A stretch of DNA of 64,000 bases from Anaerolineae bacterium (GTDB lineage: Bacteria; Chloroflexota; Anaerolineae; Aggregatilineales; Phototrophicaceae). The position numbers and the translations under genes are program-made. Location of the stretch: contig JAJECX010000003.1 in assembly GCA_022821805.1 (NCBI GenBank), forward strand, positions 434,001-498,000, written 5' to 3'. Position 1 is the stretch's first letter, and each line of letters starts with the position of its first letter. A model generated the notes under the pieces. The model searched no databases, was not told the origin of the DNA, and was given only the letters and a program-made list of their open reading frames with translations. Positions 9,441-17,208 of the stretch are shown in pieces.

Positions 9441-9474
9441 CTGCCTCCTTCAGTTTGATGACCGTTTGAGGCAG
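9441..9474 (-). promoter_or_regulatory. Possible hairpin masking the infB ribosome-binding site
   Basis: On the minus strand CTGCCTC (9474-9468) and GAGGCAG (9447-9441) form a perfect 7 bp inverted repeat around a 20 nt loop. The right arm contains most of the infB Shine-Dalgarno sequence. If it folds in the mRNA, it would reduce IF-2 initiation unless opened by translation or a factor. This is sequence-level evidence only, and a 7 bp stem with a large loop is not strongly stable. Confidence 0.3.
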
Positions 9475-9508
9475 GACAAGCCATCCCGCCTACGTCAGCT
9501 GTGTCGCA

Positions 9509-9769
9509 TCATGATGGGGTCATCTGCCGCAGATAATCACGGTCATCGTCGCTCAATTCTCGACGCAGCGCTTTGCTCAGCGGGGACCGCGAGACCGCCA
9601 GCGTCCAGCAATCGGGCGCGGCGCACAAGTACGCGCCTCGGCCATTCATTTTGCCCGATTCATCCACCCTAAGTTTGTCCTGGGCGAAGACGAATCGTGT
9701 TAGCGCCCGCTTGTCCTGCTTGGCGCGACACACGACGCAACTGCGCTGCGGTCGGTGTTTGCTTCTCAT
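9509..9769 (-). CDS. ylxR: YlxR/DUF448 family nucleic-acid-binding protein
   Basis: An 86-residue YlxR-type protein. The N-terminal RSCVVCRAKQDKRALTRFV motif with paired cysteines, a VDESGKMNGRGAYLC segment and a C-terminal basic helix (LSKALRRELS) are characteristic. YlxR proteins have an RNA-binding-like fold and are encoded between nusA and infB in many bacteria, as here; some are nucleoid-associated transcription regulators. The ATG at 9769 was chosen because the family motif starts soon after it and it falls 20 bp beyond the nusA stop. The longer frame to 9811 would overlap nusA. Confidence 0.9.
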   Translation of the reverse strand: MRSKHRPQRSCVVCRAKQDKRALTRFVFAQDKLRVDESGKMNGRGAYLCAAPDCWTLAVSRSPLSKALRRELSDDDRDYLRQMTPS

Positions 9770-9789
9770 GTCGCGTCTCTGCAATTCGA

Positions 9790-11796
9790 CTAATAGTCGT
9801 AGTCTTCCCAAGTCTCTTCATCCCAGCTGCCGCGGCTTCCCTTGCGCCGCCGCTTGGCGATTACCTCGCCGCTCTCCTCATCAAGCACCAACTGCCGGCG
9901 CCGTTGACGGTCTTTACGCCGCTGCTGCTTACCCTTTTGACGCTCGAGCTCAAACTCTCGTTCGCCGTCATCTTCGCTGAAATCGACATCCGGGACCAAC
10001 TCTTCACGCCGTTCCGTTTTGTCTGGCGCCGGCGCGTCAACGACAACTGGCGCCGCGGCTACCGGTTCTGCAACTCCTTCAGCTGCTTCGGCGCTTTCTT
10101 CCGCGCGTTCGCGAACCATGGGCTGACCAAAGGCGTCCAACATGACCTCAGGCTGGTCCTCAGCCTCTTCGTCGGCGCTGTCAATCGCTTTTTCGTCGGT
10201 CGCGTCCTCCTCCGCTGAAGTCTCGACGGCCTCTTGACCTTCCTCTTCAACCTCGTCGTCTTCTTCAATCGAGAATGCTTCAGCCAGCAACTGATCCAAG
10301 TCAGCCGAGTTGATGATATCCAGCGCTGTACGCAGTTCCGCCATTGGATCGCCTTCAATTTCGGTGAAGCGACTCGCGATTCGTTCTTCATCAACCAGAC
10401 AGGTTAGCATGACCTCGCCGATGTTTTCGAAAGGCTCCAAGATGTCGAGCGCCTCTTGGGATACTGCAAGGACGTCCAAGGGCAGTTCAAACAGCTGCGG
10501 CGCCATCGTAGATCGGACGCCATCGCGCTGCTCGATATAAAGCTTGTGCTGCTCGTCCCGCTGTTCTTGCAGCAGCTGCTCAACGATGCTGGCAAAGCGC
10601 GCCAGCGTCTTGTATTCTTCTGGCATGACAGCGAGTTCCAGCCGCTTCTTTTCCATGATGCGCAGCGACTCGGCGATCAAATCGGCGTGGCGCTCGGGCA
10701 AGGTATCGAGCGGCGGAATCTCGAGATTGTCAAGCGCGCCTTGCACCGTCTCGGTCACGCTCTTGATATCAATACGCCAGCCAGTGAGTTTGGCCGCCAG
10801 GCGCGCGTTCTGCCCCTCTCTCCCGATTGCGAGCGAAAGCTGATCATCGGGCACCAACACAACTGCGGTCTTCCCGTCAATGGGGTCATCATCCAGGAAG
10901 ACACCGGTGACGCGCGCCGGGCTCAGGGCTTTGGAGATAAAGGCAACGGCGTCGCTGTTCCACTCGATAACGTCTATTTTTTCGTTATGCAGTTCCTTAA
11001 CGATATTCTGGATGCGAATGCCGCGCATGCCGACGCAAGCGCCCACCGGGTCGATCCCATCTTGCAGCGCGGCGACCGCCACCTTTGAACGATGACCGGC
11101 CTCTCGCGCGATATTCTTGATTTCGACTTGCCCGTTATAAATCTCCGGCACTTCGTATTCCAGCAGGCGTCGCAGCATGCTGCGATGGGCGCGGCTCACC
11201 AGAATTTGCGGTCCTCGATTGCTTTTGCTGACTTCGACAACAAATACACGGATCTTCTCGTGCGTGCGATATCGCTCGCCCGGGATCTGATGCTGCCGCA
11301 GCAGGTCAGCCTCGGCGCGCCCCAAACTGAGAGTCACTTTGCGCGCGTTAGTGCTTTGCACGGTGCCCGTTATCAGATCGCCTTCGCGATTGATGAACTC
11401 GTCATAAAGCGCATTGCGCTCCGCTTCACGTATCTTTTGCAGGATGACTTGTTTCGCCGTTTGCGCGGCGATCCGTCCAAAATTATTGGTGGTGTGTTCC
11501 ACCTGCACTTTGACGGTTTCATGCAGTTGCGCTTCGGGATTGAAGAAGCGGGCGCGTTCCAAGGTGACTTCGGTTGCGTCAAACATAACATCTTCGACAA
11601 CTTCCTTTTCGACGAAGAGCTTGTTGCGTCCGGTCTTGGGATCAATCTCCGCTTCAATCGCCTGGGCGGAGCTGGCGCCGGTGTCCTTGCGATATGCCGA
11701 AACCAGCGCGCTCTCAAGCGCATCCAGAATGATGTCTTCCGGCAACGCGCGGTAGTCCCGTATCTCTTTGAATGCGCTTTCCAGTTCGTTCGACAT
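9790..11796 (-). CDS. nusA: Transcription termination/antitermination factor NusA, with long acidic C-terminal extension
   Basis: NusA binds RNA polymerase and nascent RNA and affects pausing, termination and antitermination. The N-terminal polymerase-binding domain covers about residues 1-130, an S1 domain follows ([20 protein letters not shown], about 135-205), and two KH domains include [20 protein letters not shown] and [20 protein letters not shown]. Beyond about residue 440 is a tail of more than 200 residues, strongly acidic around 510-600 and then basic ([13 protein letters not shown]), ending near YEDYDY-like residues. At 668 residues it is well above the common 350-500. GGAGTGAGG precedes the ATG at 11796. 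It is the first gene of the operon. A rimP gene, which normally precedes nusA, is not present in this window. Confidence 0.96.
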   Translation of the reverse strand: MSNELESAFKEIRDYRALPEDIILDALESALVSAYRKDTGASSAQAIEAEIDPKTGRNKLFVEKEVVEDVMFDATEVTLERARFFNPEAQLHETVKVQVEHTTNNFGRIAAQTAKQVILQKIREAERNALYDEFINREGDLITGTVQSTNARKVTLSLGRAEADLLRQHQIPGERYRTHEKIRVFVVEVSKSNRGPQILVSRAHRSMLRRLLEYEVPEIYNGQVEIKNIAREAGHRSKVAVAALQDGIDPVGACVGMRGIRIQNIVKELHNEKIDVIEWNSDAVAFISKALSPARVTGVFLDDDPIDGKTAVVLVPDDQLSLAIGREGQNARLAAKLTGWRIDIKSVTETVQGALDNLEIPPLDTLPERHADLIAESLRIMEKKRLELAVMPEEYKTLARFASIVEQLLQEQRDEQHKLYIEQRDGVRSTMAPQLFELPLDVLAVSQEALDILEPFENIGEVMLTCLVDEERIASRFTEIEGDPMAELRTALDIINSADLDQLLAEAFSIEEDDEVEEEGQEAVETSAEEDATDEKAIDSADEEAEDQPEVMLDAFGQPMVRERAEESAEAAEGVAEPVAAAPVVVDAPAPDKTERREELVPDVDFSEDDGEREFELERQKGKQQRRKDRQRRRQLVLDEESGEVIAKRRRKGSRGSWDEETWEDYDY

Positions 11797-11863
11797 GACG
11801 CCTCACTCCAAATGACGTTCTGCTTTGCTTTTGAGCATTCGCGCTACCGCCATATAAAACGAA

Positions 11864-11882
11864 AAGTGGGGGACTCCCACTT
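11864..11882 (-). terminator. Terminator-like hairpin in the nusA leader
   Basis: On the minus strand AAGTGGG, a 5 nt loop AGTCC and CCCACTT form a perfect 7 bp stem, followed at once by TTTTCGTTTTAT. This has the form of an intrinsic terminator. It lies downstream of a strong promoter (11907-11935) and about 68 bp before nusA, so it would sit at roughly +18 to +36 of the nusA transcript. It may end transcripts coming from the Agl23-like gene, act as an attenuator for the nusA operon, or both. Confidence 0.55.
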
Positions 11883-11906
11883 CTGCGAACACTAGCCTAT
11901 GCCCCG

Positions 11907-11935
11907 AATATAACACGCAATTCCTAGCGCGTCAA
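11907..11935 (-). promoter_or_regulatory. Sigma-70 promoter of the nusA operon
   Basis: Minus-strand TTGACG (11930-11935), a 17 bp spacer and TATATT (11907-11912) match the -35 and -10 consensus at five of six positions each. Transcription would begin near 11900 and run into the hairpin at 11864-11882 and then nusA. It is among the best-scoring promoter matches seen by eye in the window. Confidence 0.65.
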
Positions 11936-12014
11936 GGCAACTCGGGCGCCCGACGGACTTGCGCCCCATCCTCGTTTGATCCCTGGCATTTCGCCCCGCC
12001 GCCGAGCCAATACG

Positions 12015-15000
12015 CTACTCCAGCGGGAAGGGCGACAACTTGAATATCGCGCCAGCAGTGGAGTCGCTGACGTATACGAATCCGTCCTCGTCGACGGCGA
12101 TCCCGCCAATATCGGCGAATTGCCCAAGCGCGCCGATTTCTCCCGCTTCGCCAAAGGAGCCGATACATTCGCCACCAGTTGTATAAACCAGAACCCGCTT
12201 GCCATCCGGGTCGGTGACGTACAAGATGTCATTTGCCTCATCAAGCGCCAGATAGGGGCGGTTGAAGGTTGTATTGTACCAGCCGCGCACGCGGAAATTC
12301 ATCAGATGCGCGCCGCCTACATCAAAAACAGCGACGCGGCGATTCCAAGTGTCAGCGACAAATAGCCGCCCGTCGTTGTGAATCGCCAAGCCGCTCGGCT
12401 CATCCAGCTGGCCGGGCCCGCTGCCGCCGCTGCCGATATCATACTGATGGACTCCCTGCGGACCAGCGAGAGAATATACACGAATACGTTTGTTGCCGGT
12501 GTCGGCGATAAAGACCTGATTGTCTTTGTATACGGCCACATCGCGCGGACCCCAGAAACCGTCAGTGGGTTCGACCGGCGCGTCAAAGCCGTATTCGCCC
12601 GCGCTGCCCCAAAACGACACAATATTGTCGTCCGCGTCGATGCGCAGGATGCGGTAATTCCAGGTGTCAACCACCAGCAAGTGGCCGTCGGCCAGCGGGA
12701 CCAGGCTGTTGGGTCGATTGAGCGTGATGGCGCCGGATGCGCCAATCGTGCGGATATGCTCTCCGTCATAGCTATAAACATGCGTCAAATTCGCGTGTTC
12801 GTCAGCGATAAAAAGCATACCAGCCGCTGCCGAAAGCGCTAGCGGATTCGCAAGCGTTCGCTCGCTGGTGTCGAATTCCTTGATTGGGCTGATCTGCTTC
12901 CAATTGGCGGCGCACTTATTGATCTCAGTCGGTATATTGCTCGGCACGTCGCCATCGCCCAAGCCGTATTCCCAGATTTTGGCGGCGAAATCCTTGCGGA
13001 TGTATACATGCATGCGGTCAGAAACGGGCCAGTTGGTCAACGAGAAGTCCTTGCCAGTCGCTTCGCCATAGCGGTCGTAATCGCGCCACCACCAAATATC
13101 GAAGATGCCCCGGCGCAGCGCGGCTGCGTTCTGGTTTTCCGGCGAAAAGTCCAGCGTGTTCAAGATCCGCTGCGGCGTCAGATTGAAGTATTCCTGCATG
13201 GGCCACCACATGCGCATATGGTCGCGCCGCAGGTAATGATCTTCCAGAATCGGTTCCACATCGCCGCGATGCCCCGAACCGACCACTACGAAAATGGCGT
13301 CTTGCGTGTTTTGCACGGTGGGATTGCCGCCCACAAATACGGCGTCGTTGAAGTCGCGGAAATACCAGCTATAGGGCCAAGAGACCTCATCGTCATACGC
13401 GAACTTCATGTCTTTGCCGTCGGTCATGCGCAGGCTCATCTCCTCGATGTCGTCCAGCACCCACTTTACTGCTGGGGCCGCGTGCGCGTAGACCAAGAGC
13501 TCGGTTGGCAAATCATAGTTGATGAATGAAGCCATCCAAGCGGCGCGAAACGTGATAACGCTGAGGATGGAGAAGATTGCCACGGCGCCGATTCTGCGAA
13601 TATGAATCCAGCTTGTGAGCCCGGCCAAGCGCGCAAGCAGATAGCCCAAACCGACGGCGACAAATAGCGAAGCCAGCCAGGCGTAGGTGCGCGCCAATTG
13701 TAACCGTTCCAAACCAGCGAAGGGCGGGTCGCCGGCGATGAAGGCGCCGATTACCTGCGCCAGGCAGATGACGAACGCGGGCATCAGCAGCAGCGCCAGC
13801 CATCCGCGCGACACAAATTGTGTCCTGCTGATCCGCGAGAATACACCACCGAAGTACCAAGCGGCGATCAGTATCATTGGTGTGGTCAAATGCGTGCCGA
13901 GCCAGGGCATCTTTTCCCCGGCGAGCGAATAACCGACGAGGTTCAATATCGCCCACCAAGCCAGCAGGAGAATGAAGGGCAGACGTGTCAGCTGGTCTTC
14001 CTCGGCAACGAGGGAATCCGCGTCCGCGCGGTTTTCGGCGCCCTCTGATGGCGAATCGGCTTCCAGTTCCGATTCTGCATCGTTTCCGGCGACCGCCTCC
14101 GCAACCTCGACGGTTGATTCCAATTCGGCGCTTGCAACGTTATGGTCGGCTTCTTCGCTTGTGATAATGCGTTCCCGGCGGGTCTTCCAGAAAACAGTGA
14201 CGCCGGCGAACATTGCGCTGACGCTGCCGATAACGGGCAGGAACTCGTAGGTAGGCAAGATGATAAGCAGATAGTAATACTGCGGCTGGCTGCCCCGCCG
14301 GACGCCTTGTTGTTCCAGCCAATAACCGAGGCTGTAAATCATGCCAGTGCCCAAGCCGGCGATGTTGGTGAACACGCTGGTGAAGAAGAAGGCGAAGAGC
14401 ACGTGAAAAACGGCGGCTGAGATCAGCCAGCGCTTCCAATTCCAGCTTAAGCCGATCGCCAGAGACAGCATGACGAGTGGGCAGAATACGAAGGAGCCGA
14501 CAAGGAATTGTCCGATCTGCGTTGGCGAACTCATGTTTGGCAGATTGGCGACCAGGCTGTAGATAACCTCCGGCAGTGACTGCGCCAAGCCTGTATGCGC
14601 GGCGCCGGCGCCGCCCATGAGCCGCACGAACAGCGCCGTCGTCCAAGGCAAGATGAGCGTGACGATCAAAACGATGAAGTCAACTTCGGGAAACTGATAC
14701 AGGAAGCTCCAGATTCCGCCATGTTCGGGCTTGTCTTCAGCGGGCTTTTCGGTCGAATTGCGGGATCGCCGCGCATCGCGGACGAGAAATGCTACCGCCG
14801 CGATTGCAATCGCCCAGAGCGCCAGCCCGGGCGCCCAGCGAATCGCCGCGCCCAGGTTTGCATCCACGTTCTCGCCGCTGGCCGCGTCGGGCACAGCGGG
14901 TTCGGCTGTTTCCGTCGGGCTTGGAAAATGAGACAGCTCTTCAATGAAGAGGAGACCGCCGGCGGTCACCAAAGAAACGAGCAGAATCACCCCGACTTCG

Positions 15001-15926
15001 CGCCAAGGAATGCGGCGCCAGCGATCGCGGAAAGCGTAAAGCGCAGTTGAGACCAGCACGAAGACCGCGCTCAGAATCGATAGCGCCATCCAACTGATCC
15101 AACTGGCGCGATCAAGTTCCGACAGCTCGCTCCAACTGGCGCCGCGCCCGGGTATGATTTCAGCCGGCACGACATCGACGACAATGTACATTCCCAGCGT
15201 CATGACCCCGCCAAGCAGGATGCCGAGAATGAGCGCATGGAATATTGGCTTGCCTCGCAATCGATACTGGCGCTGCGCCAGGCGAACCAAAAAGTAGATG
15301 AGCAGGAAGCTGCCGAAAATCGCGATATAGATGAAAGCCGTCTCTTTTGAGCCCAGATTCAAAATCATGGCGGCGGCGAAAAGATAAAGCCAAAAGGCTC
15401 GTCGGCGGAAACGTGGCGATCCGTCCAGATACATCAGGATGCAATAAGCCATGAGCATGCCGAAAAGAATCGACGGCGTATCATGGCGAATGTAACGGTT
15501 GTAATAGAGCAGCAGCGGAGATATCAACAACATGACTGATGCGAGCAAGGCGCCCCAAGGCCCCAACCATTTGCGCAGCAGAATAGGAAACATCACCATG
15601 ATTAGGCCGAGAATGGCGGTGTAGATGCGGCCCGAAAAATCGCTGTCGCCAAATAGATAGAACGACAGCGCGGTGGCATGAAACAGGACCGGACCATGCA
15701 TCAGCGGCGTATGCTGAAAGTTGCCTTCGTTGTACAGGTTGTATGAAAACCGCGTGTGCAAGCTTTCGTCGTGGCTCATGACGCGGTCTTCGAGCATATA
15801 AAAACGCGTGAATACCGCCAGCAAGAAAATTACCAGGTACGCCGCCGCCTCCCGGTTCAGCGGCAGGCGCAGCGCAAGCGCGCGACCAAGGGCGTTGTCT
15901 TCCTGCTGATTTGGCGTCGTTATCAT
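12015..15926 (-). CDS. Agl23-like (TIGR03663) multi-pass membrane protein fused to a C-terminal NHL-repeat propeller
   Basis: A 1303-residue protein. Residues from about 25 to 800 are polytopic, with at least a dozen hydrophobic helices. The first extracytoplasmic loop has the acidic SHDESLHTRFSYNLY motif typical of TIGR03663, the family of Haloferax Agl23, which is associated with flipping of lipid-linked oligosaccharide during N-glycosylation. An acidic hydrophilic loop of about 55 residues interrupts the membrane part. An extracytoplasmic region follows, then about six NHL-type repeats from about residue 1010 (for example LLVVDTWNYRILRID, VFIADTGNKRIRVY, LFVADTWNRRVAVFD), enough for a six-bladed beta propeller. 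It starts 49 bp after the anti-sigma gene and probably shares a transcript with the ECF pair. The role in flippase or transferase activity is by family analogy; the propeller may bind glycan or protein. Confidence 0.82.
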   Translation of the reverse strand: MITTPNQQEDNALGRALALRLPLNREAAAYLVIFLLAVFTRFYMLEDRVMSHDESLHTRFSYNLYNEGNFQHTPLMHGPVLFHATALSFYLFGDSDFSGRIYTAILGLIMVMFPILLRKWLGPWGALLASVMLLISPLLLYYNRYIRHDTPSILFGMLMAYCILMYLDGSPRFRRRAFWLYLFAAAMILNLGSKETAFIYIAIFGSFLLIYFLVRLAQRQYRLRGKPIFHALILGILLGGVMTLGMYIVVDVVPAEIIPGRGASWSELSELDRASWISWMALSILSAVFVLVSTALYAFRDRWRRIPWREVGVILLVSLVTAGGLLFIEELSHFPSPTETAEPAVPDAASGENVDANLGAAIRWAPGLALWAIAIAAVAFLVRDARRSRNSTEKPAEDKPEHGGIWSFLYQFPEVDFIVLIVTLILPWTTALFVRLMGGAGAAHTGLAQSLPEVIYSLVANLPNMSSPTQIGQFLVGSFVFCPLVMLSLAIGLSWNWKRWLISAAVFHVLFAFFFTSVFTNIAGLGTGMIYSLGYWLEQQGVRRGSQPQYYYLLIILPTYEFLPVIGSVSAMFAGVTVFWKTRRERIITSEEADHNVASAELESTVEVAEAVAGNDAESELEADSPSEGAENRADADSLVAEEDQLTRLPFILLLAWWAILNLVGYSLAGEKMPWLGTHLTTPMILIAAWYFGGVFSRISRTQFVSRGWLALLLMPAFVICLAQVIGAFIAGDPPFAGLERLQLARTYAWLASLFVAVGLGYLLARLAGLTSWIHIRRIGAVAIFSILSVITFRAAWMASFINYDLPTELLVYAHAAPAVKWVLDDIEEMSLRMTDGKDMKFAYDDEVSWPYSWYFRDFNDAVFVGGNPTVQNTQDAIFVVVGSGHRGDVEPILEDHYLRRDHMRMWWPMQEYFNLTPQRILNTLDFSPENQNAAALRRGIFDIWWWRDYDRYGEATGKDFSLTNWPVSDRMHVYIRKDFAAKIWEYGLGDGDVPSNIPTEINKCAANWKQISPIKEFDTSERTLANPLALSAAAGMLFIADEHANLTHVYSYDGEHIRTIGASGAITLNRPNSLVPLADGHLLVVDTWNYRILRIDADDNIVSFWGSAGEYGFDAPVEPTDGFWGPRDVAVYKDNQVFIADTGNKRIRVYSLAGPQGVHQYDIGSGGSGPGQLDEPSGLAIHNDGRLFVADTWNRRVAVFDVGGAHLMNFRVRGWYNTTFNRPYLALDEANDILYVTDPDGKRVLVYTTGGECIGSFGEAGEIGALGQFADIGGIAVDEDGFVYVSDSTAGAIFKLSPFPLE

Positions 15927-15975
15927 GCTTCAAAGACCAATTGTCGTCGGTTCAGGCGCGGAAATGCCAGCGGGC

Positions 15976-16506
15976 TCAGAGGTCGGGCGCCGGTGTATTC
16001 TGCAGAATGGGTCCGCGTCCGCGCCAGTTTGGCTCCGCGGTCGCAAATATGAGTGGTCGGTTCTCAGCCTGCGTTTGCGGCGTTGTGTCTAAGCTGATGG
16101 ATTGGGGCAAGCGCGGCAGATCGACCGGCAACAGCGAGGAATGGAAGCCGATCAACATTGGCAGCAGCAGCGCAATGGATATCCCCAGCATGACCAATCC
16201 ATAGCTGAATTGCATGCTCTGCGGCGACGCGAAATCGCTGAGCCACATCGATTGCCGAGCCGGCGCCTGAAGCTCCCTTTCAAGCGAAGTCCACAATTGA
16301 TCCAGCCGCTGCCGATTGGGACGGCCCAGCGTCGGCAGGCTGCGCTCCAGCTTCAGCGCGAATTCCCGATGGCGCATGTATTCACGATGACAGTCTTCGC
16401 ATTCGTCAATGTATCGCCCGACGCGCCGGCGCGCGGCTATCGAAAGGTCGCCGCTAATGTAGCGCGCCATATGCACTTTACAATAACGATGCTTGAATCG
16501 AATCAT
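15976..16506 (-). CDS. Membrane anti-sigma factor, zinc-finger-like N-terminus
   Basis: A 176-residue protein with a cytoplasmic N-terminal domain of about 55 residues, an alpha-helical linker, one hydrophobic segment around residues 115-135 (GLVMLGISIALLLPMLIGF) and a short extracytoplasmic tail. The N-terminus resembles zinc-associated anti-sigma (ZAS) domains: RYISGDLSIAARRRVGRYID followed by ECEDCHREY. In the canonical Hx3Cx2C motif the histidine is replaced here by tyrosine (Y-x3-C-x2-C), although C and H occur earlier in HRYCKVHMARY. It lies 27 bp downstream of the ECF sigma gene, as expected for a cognate pair that holds the sigma factor at the membrane until an envelope signal releases it. 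The signal is unknown. Confidence 0.75.
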   Translation of the reverse strand: MIRFKHRYCKVHMARYISGDLSIAARRRVGRYIDECEDCHREYMRHREFALKLERSLPTLGRPNRQRLDQLWTSLERELQAPARQSMWLSDFASPQSMQFSYGLVMLGISIALLLPMLIGFHSSLLPVDLPRLPQSISLDTTPQTQAENRPLIFATAEPNWRGRGPILQNTPAPDL

Positions 16507-16533
16507 TCTAGCTTTTGCGCCTCACTGCGAAGT

Positions 16534-17139
16534 CTAGTGCACTCTCAAGAGTTCTTCCAACAAACCAGCGCCCACCGGCTGCAATGATTGCTTCAGGCGT
16601 TGATGACCAAGACGCACCCGACTCTCGGCTGTCTTTTGCGGGCAGCCCATCACTTCGGAGATTTCACGATAAGTCATGCCTTGTCCATAGCGCAGCACGA
16701 TCGCTTCGCGCAGCCTCGGCGACAGATCCAGCAGCGCGCGCGAGATGGACTCCTCGGCGTCGCGGCGTATGATTGCTGCTTCCGGCGCTTCCGCCGGTGG
16801 CGCTTTTAACTCCAAGCCCAGCCGTTGGGAAATATCAACTGTGAGAAATCGCTTGCGGCGATAGGTGTTTCGGCAGCGGCTCACTGCGATGGTATATAAC
16901 CAGGTCTTCAATGAAGCCTTGCCAGAATCAAAGCGCTGGAGGTTCTTGAAGGCATAAAGAAAGGATTCCTGCAATATATCTTCGGCGTCCTGTTCATTCA
17001 TCAGCAGGCTGTAACAGAGCCGGTATAGCCCCGCGCCGTATCGGTCATACAGCTCGGCATAACCAGCCTGGTCGCCAGCGAGGGCGCGCGCAATAATCGC
17101 ATCGATTTCCGCGTGGCTTTGCCTTCGGTAGTCATTCAT
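16534..17139 (-). CDS. ECF-type RNA polymerase sigma factor
   Basis: A sigma-70 family protein of about 201 residues. Region 2 spans about residues 25-95 (YAELYDRYGAGLYRLCYSLL, EDILQESFLYAFKNL, WLYTIAVSRCRNTYRR). Region 4 spans about 135-190 (LSPRLREAIVLRYGQGMTYR, then a helix-turn-helix with CPQKTAESRVRLGHQRLKQS). Regions 1 and 3 are missing, which defines the ECF class. The ATG at 17139 was preferred to 17181 because the domain starts close behind it and a TACAAT -10-like box sits at 17188-17193. With the anti-sigma gene next, then the Agl23-like gene, it probably forms a three-gene operon. Location between glycosylation genes suggests it controls envelope functions; its target promoters are unknown. 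Confidence 0.92.
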   Translation of the reverse strand: MNDYRRQSHAEIDAIIARALAGDQAGYAELYDRYGAGLYRLCYSLLMNEQDAEDILQESFLYAFKNLQRFDSGKASLKTWLYTIAVSRCRNTYRRKRFLTVDISQRLGLELKAPPAEAPEAAIIRRDAEESISRALLDLSPRLREAIVLRYGQGMTYREISEVMGCPQKTAESRVRLGHQRLKQSLQPVGAGLLEELLRVH

Positions 17140-17208
17140 GTTTGCATTCCCGTGGCGGACGCTCCATGGACACTCCCTCATCTACACATTGTACCGCGAA
17201 CATCCTCA

